Assembly: GCA_037481655.1 (NCBI GenBank)
Contig: JBBFLF010000001.1
Coordinates: forward strand, 191,052 to 255,051
Direction: 5' to 3'
Source of the DNA: Desulfobaccales bacterium
GTDB lineage: Bacteria; Desulfobacterota; Desulfobaccia; Desulfobaccales; 0-14-0-80-60-11
DNA length: 64,000 nucleotides
Below are positions 56,938 to 64,000 of the stretch, one piece after another. A program made the position numbers and the translations under genes. Within the stretch, counting starts at the first letter, position 1, and each line of letters begins with the position of its first letter. Under the pieces are notes generated by a model, which was not told the origin of the DNA, did not search any database, and saw only the letters and a list, made by a program, of their open reading frames with translations.

Positions 56938-57284
56938 ATGAAGATTAAGGTATATGATCTGGTGGGGGAGGATTGAATACCCTGGAGGATGGCCAGAAAG
57001 TCTATAAGCAGCTCCTTCAGTAGCTTAAGGCGGGCCGCTCGGTGGAAGTGGACTTCCAGGAAGTGGAGGTGTTCGCCTCCCCTTTCTTTAAAGCCGCCTT
57101 TGGGCAACTCCTCCGGGATTTTACCGGTGATGACATTAAACATCTGCTTAAGGTGAAAAACCTAAATCCTGTCGGCATGTCAGTCCTGCGCCGGGTAATT
57201 GAAAATTCCAGGCGCTATTTTAGCGATAAAAAGTATAGAAGGAGCATAGACAAGGTATTGGACAGGGCCGCCGCTAACGCATGA
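56938..57284 (+). pseudogene. Broken STAS-like (DUF4325) gene
   Basis: The ATG at 56938-56940 follows AGGGGG and begins MKIKVYDLVGED, a DUF4325-type start, but the frame meets TGA after 12 codons. Shifting frame, the expected continuation NTLEDGQKVYKQLLQ appears, is stopped by TAG, and then runs on as LKAGRSVEVDFQEVEVFASP and FFKAAFGQLLRDFTGDD to the stop at 57284. The gene therefore carries one frameshift and one nonsense codon. An intact frame from 57042 (80 codons) covers only the second half. The intact family pairs with ATPase or toxin genes in some islands, so this is probably a relic of earlier cargo. Confidence 0.75.
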
Positions 57285-57499
57285 TGGGACAGGTAAATTA
57301 CCCTATTCGGGCACGTAATCACCGATGACGGTGATTTTGCGACCATTCCCGACCTGGTAGTGTTCACTGCCAAACCGCAATGTCATCCAAACCGCCAATC
57401 AACAGGGCAAGCTTTTAAAAGGCACTGAAGTCCATTTAATATCTCTTTCCGTGAATAATCCTCGGAATAAAATGTCCGCCAAGGGGATTGGTGGCGTAT
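57285..57499. other. Short remnant after the STAS-like pseudogene
   Basis: The 215 bp hold only interrupted frames; one reads ITDDGDFATIPDLVVFTAKPQ in a short open piece. It may be a relic of a second gene. No function can be assigned. Confidence 0.35.
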
Positions 57500-57931
57500 T
57501 TAGGCCTTTATCCGTTTCCACGTGGCCGGGTCGAAGGGCCAGCCGTGCTGGACGTAGATGGTGCGGCCTTTCCATAGAAGCTCGGTGCGGCGTTCCCGGG
57601 GGTCGAGGCGGTCGGGCGGGTGAGGTGGAGGGGTCTGATCAGGGAGGGCGACATAGTCACGGAGATGGTCGTCCCATTTGAACCACAGGCCCTCCTGCAG
57701 GAGGGCACCATCCCAGCATTCATAGGGTTTGGTCTGGTCAAGCACCCTGGGCTGGGCCAGCTTCTCTTCGGCCTGGCGGATCCCCTCTATCACTGCCAAA
57801 GTGAATTTATTTCTCGCCCCCTTGGTTCTACCCGCAGGGTTGCCGGACACCCCCTTGGGCCAAGGCCGGCCCCGAGGCCTCTTTTTGTGATGGTTAGAAA
57901 TAGAATCGGCTTCAGCAGGCTCCCGCCTCAC
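57500..57931 (-). CDS. DUF5681-like protein
   Basis: A 143-residue protein whose N-terminal part RPRGRPWPKGVSGNPAGRTKG followed by ARNKFTLAVIEG is the DUF5681 signature found in phage- and island-encoded proteins, some near terminase genes. The rest is unremarkable, ending with a Trp-containing tail (GWPFDPATWKRIKA). A GTG start at 57929-57931 sits behind GGGGGATAAA. It lies alone, on the strand of the island core, between the pseudogene and a 630-bp AT-rich gap. Whether it binds DNA or terminase is not known. Confidence 0.72.
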   Translation of the reverse strand: MRREPAEADSISNHHKKRPRGRPWPKGVSGNPAGRTKGARNKFTLAVIEGIRQAEEKLAQPRVLDQTKPYECWDGALLQEGLWFKWDDHLRDYVALPDQTPPPHPPDRLDPRERRTELLWKGRTIYVQHGWPFDPATWKRIKA

Positions 57932-58564
57932 AAATTTTATCCCCCAATAAACACCGTGTTGAGAAACCCCCCTTTGCTCTTAATGGACTGATTCCTTCAC
58001 TATTTCCACGATGTTCGTTATCAGGCAATCCATCATTTTAATCTTATTTAAGTGAATTAGCTGTTAGAAATTAGAATAATAAATAAGGGTGTGTTTTGCA
58101 ATATGCTGGTCAAACATGCTCATTATGTAAATATTAGGCAAAATAATATTATATATATTTATTAGTTACATAATATTAAATCTTTTAATTTATTCTTTAA
58201 TCTATATGACAGAGGAAGGGCAATACCCAGCTCGGTGCCTCCTCGCGGGCCAGGTTCAGAAGGCATGACGGCCACTGGGGAGATGGAGGGTCAGCGCCGA
58301 TATCAATGACCTTGCCTATAAACCCTCCGCAACCTGAAAACCGCCTACACACGTGCGTATTTGAGAGCCCCAAGCAGTCTATGAAGGGGTTACCCTTGCC
58401 CCCCTCTTAATCGGACATTTTCATGTCTTTGTGTCGGGGTTTGGGGAGCGAGGGGTGAAGTTTAGTACAGACACCTTCCCGGCCTGAAGCCTTGCCTGCC
58501 GGTGCATCTCCATGACTAATTTATTTATTCCGCTGATTATTAATCTATGCCTTCCGTTGCCAAG
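57932..58564. other. AT-rich gene-free region in the island core
   Basis: About 630 bp without a supported gene. The stretch 58060-58200 is extremely AT-rich (runs such as AATAATATTATATATATTTA) and may melt easily, so it could be a replication or regulatory region, though no iterons were seen. The part from 58210 is GC-rich and unrecognised. Confidence 0.4.
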
Positions 58565-59110
58565 CTATTGCGCCGCATCACATACCCGGGCTCTCCCACA
58601 ACGTCCCCGGCCGGTCTTCAGGCACCAACCCCAAGTCTGTGGGGGATTCTCCCCCTCTGAGGCCTGGAAATGGGCGCATTCAAAGCAGGTAAGGGGAGAA
58701 TCTATGGCCCGAGCGGGATCGTGGCTTGTAGGGCTTCTCACTGGCTCGTTTCCTTGGGCCTTGAGTTGAGGGTCCGGCACTTGCCCGTGGCGGCGCTCAT
58801 AACACCAGCCGGAATCGGCCCGCAGATAGTCCCACCAATAGCCGCACCAGAGGGGGAGATCAGGGTAACGGCTCCAGGGGTTGTCCATGCACCAGGGGCA
58901 GGTTTTGCAGGAGGGGTTCTCTCCCGCCATCTCCGCCTCCAGGAGGACCAGGGCTTCACCTTGCCGGGCCTTGACAATCTCCAGGAGAGGGCGCACCACC
59001 TGGCGGTCAGGCATGCCGGGGCCATGCCACTCCAGACGTACACCTCGGGCCTCCGAGCGGGGTCGGTAGCCTAGGCGGCAAAGCGCGCGCAGAACTTCAT
59101 ATGTATTCAA
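58565..59110 (-). CDS. Cys-rich primase-associated protein with TubC-like N-terminus
   Basis: A 181-residue protein. The first 60 residues (VLRALCRLGYRPRSEARGVRLEW, LLEIVKARQGEALVLLEAEM) resemble the TubC-like small domain that often sits beside primases in mobile elements. The middle and end are rich in cysteine: CKTCPWCMDNP, WCGYWWDYL, GWCYER, CFECAHFQ, WCLKTGRGRCGRARVC. These could form zinc sites. The TTG start overlaps the primase stop by three bases (TTGA), behind GGATGG, so it is coupled to the primase. A DNA-binding helper of replication is inferred, with no proof. Confidence 0.7.
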   Translation of the reverse strand: MNTYEVLRALCRLGYRPRSEARGVRLEWHGPGMPDRQVVRPLLEIVKARQGEALVLLEAEMAGENPSCKTCPWCMDNPWSRYPDLPLWCGYWWDYLRADSGWCYERRHGQVPDPQLKAQGNEPVRSPTSHDPARAIDSPLTCFECAHFQASEGENPPQTWGWCLKTGRGRCGRARVCDAAQ

Positions 59111-61437
59111 GGCTCCATCCTCCTTATGAGGATCCCTGTTAGGTCATCACTATTGTCATCATCCTCATTCTCTGATGAGACCTTCTGGTCGCGCCCAGAA
59201 TTTTCACTACCAGGTGTGATGGGATTTTGCTTTGGGGCGGTGAGCCTCGAAATCGTAAAATCTGTATCATTTTTATAAATAATATCAATTACATGGCCGA
59301 TTTCGCCCTCCTGAACCTCTTGTGAAATGGCTGAAATCGTTTCAGGCGCGGGCAGGCCTGCTTCCGGCGGCAAGTCCTCCCCAATCTCCAGGATGGCCGG
59401 ATACCCCTTACGAGTTTCGGCGTTGCTCAGCCACCCTCCCCTTAGGGCCTGCTTCACCCGCCGCCAGGCTGTAGCGGGGGCCAAGCCCAGGTGATCAGCC
59501 ACTTCCTTAACGGATACCTTGCCTTTCAAGGCTTCCACCGCCGCCACCACCTCCCTCACAGCCTCGGGTACGCCTACCGTTTCGGCGTATAATCGATTGC
59601 AAAGCTCGTAAACGGTGATGTAATCGGCCACCTCCGCCACCACCCGCCCCTTGGCGTCCCGGCGCCGGTGGGCGTGGCGTAAAATGGCCACCGCCTTGAT
59701 CAGGCTGAGGAGGCGGGAGTAATCCCGCAGTATGCGTGGGCCCAGGATCTGCGGAGCCAGTTCCTTGGCCAGGAGGGTGGCAAAGGGCACCACCACCTCC
59801 CAGGGCGCCAGGGCCTGAAGCAATTCTTGAAAAGCAATGAGGGCCGGGTCCGGGCCGGCGGGCGGGGTTCCCGTCTCATTCCGCCCCTGGGTTTCCAGGG
59901 CCTGCCGGAGATGGCTCGGGTCATCCGCAATGGCAAGCGTAAATATGCGAGTATCCAGCTGATGCCCCAGGCGCCTGGTGGACGTGGTGATCAAAACCGT
60001 GGGGCCGGCGCGGCGCACCTTTTTGACGGTGTACTGCCCGGTGTCCGGGTTCTTGACGGTCACGTCATAAGACAATTCATGGTCTTGAAGCAAAGCCCGG
60101 ATGGCGGAGGCCGCCGGGTTGTCCTCCCCGGCAGGCAGGGAATCTGCTTCCCCGAATACCACGGCGCGGTGCTTTAAGTCGGTTTCGTCATAAATCAAGG
60201 CTCGGGGTGAACCGGCGGTGATCACATGCACGGCGCTTTCCGGCATGAGTAGGAGGGCGGTCTGCAGGGTGAATGACTTGCCGGCGCTGGCCGGGCCCAC
60301 CAGGAGTAGGTGCACCGGCATAGAGCCGTGGCGCATGGCCAAAAGGCGGGATGTGAGGGCAAGGTATGTGATTAACACCGGCCCCGGGTCCCCGCCATAG
60401 CCCGTGGCCACCACCGCCTGCCGCACCAGGTCCATGGGGTCGGGGTGCGCCAGGACGGAGGCCGCCGCTTGTTGTAATGCGGCAATCCGGGTGTCCTGGG
60501 CCTCCTTCACCAGCACCGCCGCCGGCACCGCCTCCGCCTTCAGGCGCTCCACCAGGGCGGGGACGTCCTGCCCCTCTATATGTGCCTGGGACAAGTCCTT
60601 GAAGCCCTTAGGTGGCCGTATCACCATGAGGCCGGGGATGTCCTTCACCACCTTGGCGGGAAGGGCCTGCCCGGCGCTGTCGGGTTCGGCCCATAGATAG
60701 ACTTGGACGCCCTCCAGGACTTCAGCCCATTCAGGCCGCCAGGTGGAGGCCCCCGGCAAACCGAGAGCAGGCACCCGGTGGGCCCAGGCGGTCCAACAGT
60801 CGGATTCCCCCTCCACCAGCAAGCACCAGCCTGCCTGGCGGGCGTCGGGCAGGCGCCAGAGGCCGTAGGGCATGACCCGGTCACCCTTCCGCCAGATAAA
60901 GCGTTGGGCGCCATTGAGGCTGAGCCGATAACGGATGGCCCGCACCTCCCCGGTTTCCTCCATGTAGGGGATCGCCACCCGTGGCACACCCTTAACCTTT
61001 AGTTCGCCCACCCCCAAGCTGTTGAGAAAGGTTTTCTCCAGTCGTTTGGCCGCCGCCAGCAACTCCATGGTAAGGCCTTCCTGACTGCCGCCGGTGGAGG
61101 GCGTCGTAACCGGTTTTACACCGGTTTTAGAGGGAGTGAAATCATTTATATTCAGTGATTTTAAGCAGTTATGGCAACCGATTTCAAGATTTTGGCGGTT
61201 ACCGGCCATATTCTTTCCCCCATACCCCCACAATCCCTTGGCTTGCAGTGCTAAAATCAATGCCTTTTGCGAACACCCGGCAAAGCAGTGCAGCAATATA
61301 CGCCCGCCCTTCTCCGTAACGCTTAGCGAAGGGTTTGTGTCATCATGCGCCGGGCACCAGGTCCGCCACCCATCCCGGGTTTTCTGCGGCCGCCGGTGGG
61401 GGCCGGCTAGGGCGTGGGCAAGCTCAGCTACAGTCAT
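59107..61437 (-). CDS. CHC2-type primase-helicase of the integrative element
   Basis: A 776-residue replication protein. The N-terminal zinc finger has C28, H31, C51 and C55 (TWCPAHDDTNPSLSV, LLHCFAGCSQ), the pattern of CHC2 primases. A toprim-like LLVEGESDCWTAWAHR follows near residue 220, then the ATPase with Walker A LLLVGPASAGKSFTLQTALL near residue 390 and Walker B-like AVVFGEADSLPAGEDN. The C-terminus has a winged-helix-like SVKEVADHLGLAPATAWRRVKQAL and an acidic tail. Such primase-helicases replicate plasmids, ICEs and phage satellites. The ATG at 61435-61437 has GGAGG eight bases away. It overlaps the next gene by 4 bp. Confidence 0.9.
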   Translation of the reverse strand: MTVAELAHALAGPHRRPQKTRDGWRTWCPAHDDTNPSLSVTEKGGRILLHCFAGCSQKALILALQAKGLWGYGGKNMAGNRQNLEIGCHNCLKSLNINDFTPSKTGVKPVTTPSTGGSQEGLTMELLAAAKRLEKTFLNSLGVGELKVKGVPRVAIPYMEETGEVRAIRYRLSLNGAQRFIWRKGDRVMPYGLWRLPDARQAGWCLLVEGESDCWTAWAHRVPALGLPGASTWRPEWAEVLEGVQVYLWAEPDSAGQALPAKVVKDIPGLMVIRPPKGFKDLSQAHIEGQDVPALVERLKAEAVPAAVLVKEAQDTRIAALQQAAASVLAHPDPMDLVRQAVVATGYGGDPGPVLITYLALTSRLLAMRHGSMPVHLLLVGPASAGKSFTLQTALLLMPESAVHVITAGSPRALIYDETDLKHRAVVFGEADSLPAGEDNPAASAIRALLQDHELSYDVTVKNPDTGQYTVKKVRRAGPTVLITTSTRRLGHQLDTRIFTLAIADDPSHLRQALETQGRNETGTPPAGPDPALIAFQELLQALAPWEVVVPFATLLAKELAPQILGPRILRDYSRLLSLIKAVAILRHAHRRRDAKGRVVAEVADYITVYELCNRLYAETVGVPEAVREVVAAVEALKGKVSVKEVADHLGLAPATAWRRVKQALRGGWLSNAETRKGYPAILEIGEDLPPEAGLPAPETISAISQEVQEGEIGHVIDIIYKNDTDFTISRLTAPKQNPITPGSENSGRDQKVSSENEDDDNSDDLTGILIRRMEP

Positions 61438-61612
61438 TGCACAGGTCCTCCACCACAAGGTCGGCCAGTTTATCCAGCGATTCCGGAAGGCGTGACATGG
61501 CCCAGGCGCCCACGTCAGAGACTCGAGGGAAGACCCTCTTTCCAGTGGTGTATGGGGGCAGATCACCCCGGCGTATGAGGAGACAGCACAGGAGGAAACC
61601 TATCGTTGTCAC
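61424..61612 (-). CDS. Possible small island protein
   Basis: A 62-codon frame between the AlpA-like gene and the primase gene, overlapping the primase start by 14 bp. Its end, MSRLPESLDKLADLVVEDLC, is amphipathic and plausible, while the first half has no family features. The overlap with the primase gene is the main argument that it is translated. It could equally be leader sequence. Confidence 0.3.
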   Translation of the reverse strand: MTTIGFLLCCLLIRRGDLPPYTTGKRVFPRVSDVGAWAMSRLPESLDKLADLVVEDLCNDCS

Positions 61613-61637
61613 CGGAAATAAGCCTCAAGAGAGATTT

Positions 61638-61850
61638 TTATTTTTTCCCGCTCCTGCCCTGATGAATCGCTTGCAAAAAGGCCGCTTCATAGGCTTCCAC
61701 ATCTTCAATGCGGAACCGAACTTGGGGCTTCCGCCCTTTGCCAGCCGTCAAGTCAATCCAAGGGAGCAGCCCTTCAATTCGGCGCCTATCGATAGTCCTG
61801 ACTGTTGTCCGCCACCGTTTTGCCAAATCTTTGCGCGTCAGAAGTTCCAT
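61638..61850 (-). CDS. AlpA/excisionase-like DNA-binding protein
   Basis: A 70-residue protein with a MerR-like winged-helix: ELLTRKDLAKRWRTTVRTID is a helix-turn-helix typical of AlpA and Xis-type proteins, followed by RIEGLLPWIDL and VRFRIEDVEAYEAAF. It may bind near the attachment sites for excision and regulate int and primase transcription. It is the first gene of the leftward replication operon, behind a consensus promoter and tandem palindromes. The start ATG has an AGGGAAAG ribosome site. Confidence 0.85.
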   Translation of the reverse strand: MELLTRKDLAKRWRTTVRTIDRRRIEGLLPWIDLTAGKGRKPQVRFRIEDVEAYEAAFLQAIHQGRSGKK

Positions 61851-61888
61851 GTGCTTTCCCTATATGTTTTTCTCTGTCATCTTGGTTT

Positions 61889-61916
61889 ATTATAAGAAAA
61901 CAAAAGTCCTTGTCAA
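61889..61916 (-). promoter_or_regulatory. Strong sigma70 promoter of the alpA-primase operon
   Basis: The minus strand has consensus TTGACA (61911-61916), a 16-bp spacer and consensus TATAAT (61889-61894), some 40 bp upstream of the AlpA-like start. Both hexamers are perfect, so regulation probably depends on the adjacent palindromes. Confidence 0.88.
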
Positions 61917-61917
61917 G

Positions 61918-61968
61918 TATGTGACAGAATGTCATATGTATATGACATGATATGACAGAATGTCATAT
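61918..61968. promoter_or_regulatory. Tandem palindromic operators (TGACA-GAA-TGTCA)
   Basis: TGACAGAATGTCA occurs at 61922-61934 and again within the larger perfect inverted repeat ATATGACA-GAA-TGTCATAT at 61950-61968. Centres are 31 bp apart, about three helical turns. A further TGACA half-site (61943-61947) lies between them and another coincides with the -35. They abut the -35 of the alpA promoter. The binder is unknown; a phage- or island-encoded repressor or the AlpA-like protein is likely. Confidence 0.8.
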
Positions 61969-62004
61969 GATAGATAGGGGAGATTATATCTGTAAAGGGG
62001 GAAA

Positions 62005-62027
62005 TAAAAAGCCAGCGTAAAGCTGGC
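62005..62027 (-). terminator. Rho-independent terminator for the integrase transcript
   Basis: On the minus strand GCCAGC pairs with GCTGGC (62011-62016 and 62022-62027) around TTTAC, followed by TTTTTATTT. It lies about 215 bp after the integrase stop and separates integrase from the alpA operon. Confidence 0.8.
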
Positions 62028-62242
62028 GCATTGTGGGAGATTGGAAAAAAATATTAATGCTGCTAAGCGGCTATCGGCCAGACCAAAACGTCAGACTCTA
62101 GGTGGGAAAAGGCCAAAGGAGGGTTTCTCCGGTAAGATGAAATCAACGGGCACTTCTCAAAATAAAATATGTTGGCGGCGGCGCAACCTGCAGATTGCCC
62201 GCTATGGATCTTGGGTGGGTCGGCGCGACAAGCGCTTGGTTA

Positions 62243-63400
62243 TCACCCTCCCTCTCTTATCCCAGGCGACATCACCACTTCATCCCAAGCCGCCACTGCC
62301 TCAAAAACCTCTCTGTAGCTCTCCGGGGCCAAGTGGCTATATCTCTCTGTCATCGCCAAGGTTTTATGTCCCATTGCTCTGCCCACTTTATAAATGGGCT
62401 TTCCCGCCATTACGCCCCTGCTAGCCCAGGTATGTCGCAAAGTGTGAAAGCATACCCTGTCCCGACGGTCGGTAACGCCATCGTTCAGCCCTAGCCTATC
62501 CACCACCCGCTGAAAGGTATTGCTAAGCCATTGAACTGGCGCCTTCTTACGGGTTTGAAAAACCGGGTCATCAGGCCTTCCCGGAGTAAGCTCTGTCAGC
62601 ACTTGGCGGACCGGGGTGGTAATAAACACTGGTCGGCTTTCCGTATTTTTTGTATCTCTGACCGTGATAATGCCGTTTTTCAGATCCACATGCCCCCAGC
62701 GCAGGCCCAGCACTTCGCCCAGTCGCAGACCGCCATAAAGGGAAAGGATTGCCATCCTCGCCACTTGTGGGCTCCGTTCCCTCAGGGCGGTCAATAGCAT
62801 TTCCTCCTCCTCCCGGGTTAAAAACCGTTTCCGAGCATTATCCACTTGTGGGAAGGTGACTGCGCTACATGGGTTTTGACCGGTGTATAGGCCCCACAGT
62901 ATTGCCTTGTTGTAAGCCCGGCGCACCAAACTCAAAGCGTGCCTGATGGTGGCCGGGGCCCGCCCCGCTTCACGCATGTCCTTCTTAAGGCGCTCCAAAT
63001 CTAAGGCGCTGACGCTTTTCATAGGTTTGTCAGCCAGGCGTGGCTTTAGCCAGTTTTCCCACAGGGACCGGTCATCCTTGCCATGACGCTTGTTTTCAGT
63101 TGCCCAGGGAAGATAATGCCTCGCCATGAATTCACTTAAGGTCAATAACTCAGCCTGACGCAATTTTTTTGGTTTGTATTCTCCCACTCGGTCTTTTTCC
63201 AGAAGTTCACGACGCCGATTTTGCGCTGCTATCGGATCCCAGCCTTCCGAGGCCCAACCGCAGCGCTCCCAACGTAGCCGTCCTTGGGCATCTTTGAAGG
63301 CTACCCAGTAGCACCTGTCGGGTCGCTCCCGCCACCGCTTCACGGTGGATTCCGTGACATAAACCCCTGTAAATCTTTTAAGCGCAATTTTTCGGGCCAT
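62243..63400 (-). CDS. int: Tyrosine-type site-specific integrase
   Basis: Recombines the element with the tRNA-Arg site. The 385-residue product has an N-terminal arm-binding domain, the core-binding SAM-like domain (TLSEFMARHYLPWATENKRH, ATIRHALSLVRRAYNKA) and the catalytic domain. Catalytic residues are visible: Arg in LYGGLRLGEVLGLRW, Lys in TVRDTKNTES, His-x-x-Arg in CFHTLRHTWASRG, His in VGRAMGHKTLAM and the nucleophile Tyr in TERYSHLAP. The gene ends at the left and its start faces the right end, 165 bp from attR, in the normal position for such elements. All residues needed for activity are present. Confidence 0.95.
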   Translation of the reverse strand: MARKIALKRFTGVYVTESTVKRWRERPDRCYWVAFKDAQGRLRWERCGWASEGWDPIAAQNRRRELLEKDRVGEYKPKKLRQAELLTLSEFMARHYLPWATENKRHGKDDRSLWENWLKPRLADKPMKSVSALDLERLKKDMREAGRAPATIRHALSLVRRAYNKAILWGLYTGQNPCSAVTFPQVDNARKRFLTREEEEMLLTALRERSPQVARMAILSLYGGLRLGEVLGLRWGHVDLKNGIITVRDTKNTESRPVFITTPVRQVLTELTPGRPDDPVFQTRKKAPVQWLSNTFQRVVDRLGLNDGVTDRRDRVCFHTLRHTWASRGVMAGKPIYKVGRAMGHKTLAMTERYSHLAPESYREVFEAVAAWDEVVMSPGIREGG

Positions 63401-63478
63401 ATCAGTGGGTCTCCGGGGTTAAACCAGGGTTAACCACAAAGTGGGATTATTAGGGAATTTTTGTCATAATATGTCTAC

Positions 63479-63508
63479 ATGATAGAAGGGATAACTACCT
63501 TTTGTCAA
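63479..63508 (-). promoter_or_regulatory. Integrase promoter with embedded GGGATAAC site
   Basis: TTGACA (63503-63508), an 18-bp spacer and TATCAT (63479-63484) on the minus strand lie 80 bp upstream of int. The octamer GGGATAAC (63488-63495), repeated at the left end of the island, sits inside the spacer, so its binder would repress int. Confidence 0.7.
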
Positions 63509-63564
63509 TAGATTTTTTCGCCTTAAGGGAACATTTGTCTATTTTAGTTAATTATTATTTGAAT

Positions 63565-63614
63565 GGACTTCTAATCCGTGGGTCGCAGGTTCGAATCCTG
63601 CCAGGCGCGCCAGG
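63565..63614 (+). repeat. Attachment site, right copy (attR)
   Basis: The second copy of the perfect 50-bp repeat. It lacks the 5' half of the tRNA and is therefore not a tRNA gene. Confidence 0.92.
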
Positions 63615-64000
63615 GATCTGTGAGCCTGCCAATCTTCACTCTTTAGGAAGTTCTCTTTGTAAGTCCTGCCTTCCCCAAAGGGGGAGACAGACGAGTCCGC
63701 CGTCCCGGCCGCTGTGCAGGATCTTCAAAAAAGGTGGTTTTCCGGGGGCTTGCCAACTGCCAAGGGTGTCCCCGCCTTTTGTCAGGAGGCCAAGGGATTC
63801 TCCCCCTCGGCCACTTACCCCCACCAAGGGTGCCCAGGCCATCTGCTTAAACCCTGATCAGGATTATCGGTTCCCAAGGGATTGGGGACGGACCGGCAGG
63901 AGCCTGGGCGCAATGTTTTTCTGTAAACCTCCCTTGAAGCCTCCCTCTCCCGCTGGCATCAATGGGTCGGCAGGGCCACGTACTCAAAAATGGTAATTTT
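63615..64000. other. Chromosomal flank right of the island, no gene recognised
   Basis: The 386 bp are GC-rich, with short frames on both strands that show no family features. The sequence contains CCCCAAAGGGGGAGA and similar small hairpins. It is the right-hand chromosomal flank of the insertion. Confidence 0.45.

Larger units (their letters stand above)
49356..63614. mobile_element. tRNA-Arg-integrated satellite-like genomic island with type I restriction cargo
   Basis: A 14.2-kb element bounded by a perfect 50-bp direct repeat (49356-49405 and 63565-63614). The repeat starts in the anticodon stem of the tRNA and ends two bases past its CCA, so insertion preserves the tRNA. A tyrosine integrase gene lies next to the right end, and upstream of it are an AlpA-like regulator and a primase-helicase on the same strand, then a Cys-rich protein and a DUF5681 protein. 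The left half is rightward-transcribed cargo: hsdR, hsdM, hsdS and a two-gene AT-rich cassette. There are no capsid or tail genes and no conjugation genes. That gene content and size suggest a phage satellite or P4/PICI-like element; a decayed prophage is the alternative. Confidence 0.9.

Noticed and set aside
57042-57284. Intact 80-residue STAS-like protein
   Set aside because: The upstream half of the family is present in another frame with a stop codon, so this is part of a pseudogene.
62041-62424. Rightward frame of 127 codons starting after the integrase terminator
   Set aside because: It runs antisense into the integrase gene and has low-complexity composition.
63565-63614. A second tRNA-Arg gene
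   Set aside because: Only the 3' half of the tRNA is present; the D-arm and 5' acceptor strand are missing. It is the right attachment site.
49356-63614. CRISPR array or cas genes in the island
   Set aside because: No regularly spaced repeats and no Cas-like protein; the repeats present are attachment sites and operator palindromes.

Overview
The window is a high-GC bacterial chromosome segment. The reductive-type dissimilatory sulfite reductase genes dsrA, dsrB, dsrD and dsrN with a ferredoxin (16.9-21.5 kb), together with rubredoxin, a CooC-type nickel ATPase, a DUF169 protein and a GYD protein, point to an anaerobic sulfate- or sulfite-reducing member of the Desulfobacterota. A Desulfobacca-like lineage is possible but cannot be fixed from the sequence.

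Layout. 0-0.9 kb: end of a DsrE-like sulfur-carrier gene and a CsoR/CstR-type repressor under a promoter that carries its own palindromic operator. 0.9-16.9 kb: housekeeping genes, namely phosphoglycerate mutase, a KefB-type K+/H+ antiporter, the YhaO/YhaN nuclease-ATPase pair, 4-alpha-glucanotransferase, DUF169, an FAD oxidoreductase, SecA, a small acetyltransferase and an FKBP isomerase. 16.9-21.5 kb: the dsr operon, separated from the FKBP gene by a bidirectional terminator. 21.5-27.6 kb: a complementary pair of M16 peptidases, a substrate-binding lipoprotein, signal peptidase I, rubredoxin, a GYD protein and a HAD phosphatase. 27.9-39.6 kb: a complete chemotaxis operon (cheY, cheA, two receptors, cheW, cheR, cheD, HDOD, a second receiver, cheX, cheB) with no flagellar genes beside it. 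CheA contains an MshEN-like repeat that may bind cyclic di-GMP, and one receptor has a zinc-binding CZB domain and a C-terminal CheR/CheB tether. 39.7-49.2 kb: PepQ, a thioesterase, CooC, an AmpG-like transporter, THEP1, PrmA, RsmE, a radical SAM protein, a DedA-type membrane protein and an O-methyltransferase.

49.36-63.61 kb: a 14.2-kb integrative element in tRNA-Arg(TCT). It is bounded by a perfect 50-bp direct repeat that includes the 3' half of the tRNA. Its right arm encodes integrase, an AlpA-like regulator, a CHC2 primase-helicase, a Cys-rich accessory protein and a DUF5681 protein, an arrangement reminiscent of phage satellites. Its left arm is cargo: a complete type I restriction-modification system (hsdR, hsdM, hsdS) followed by a very AT-rich two-gene cassette (a DUF4747-like protein and a four-helix membrane protein). 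That cassette is the best candidate here for an undescribed defence system. A broken STAS-like gene lies between cargo and core.

Several intergenic spaces outside the island hold a G-rich palindromic repeat of about 70 bp. Many long antisense reading frames exist in this GC-rich DNA and were treated as artefacts.
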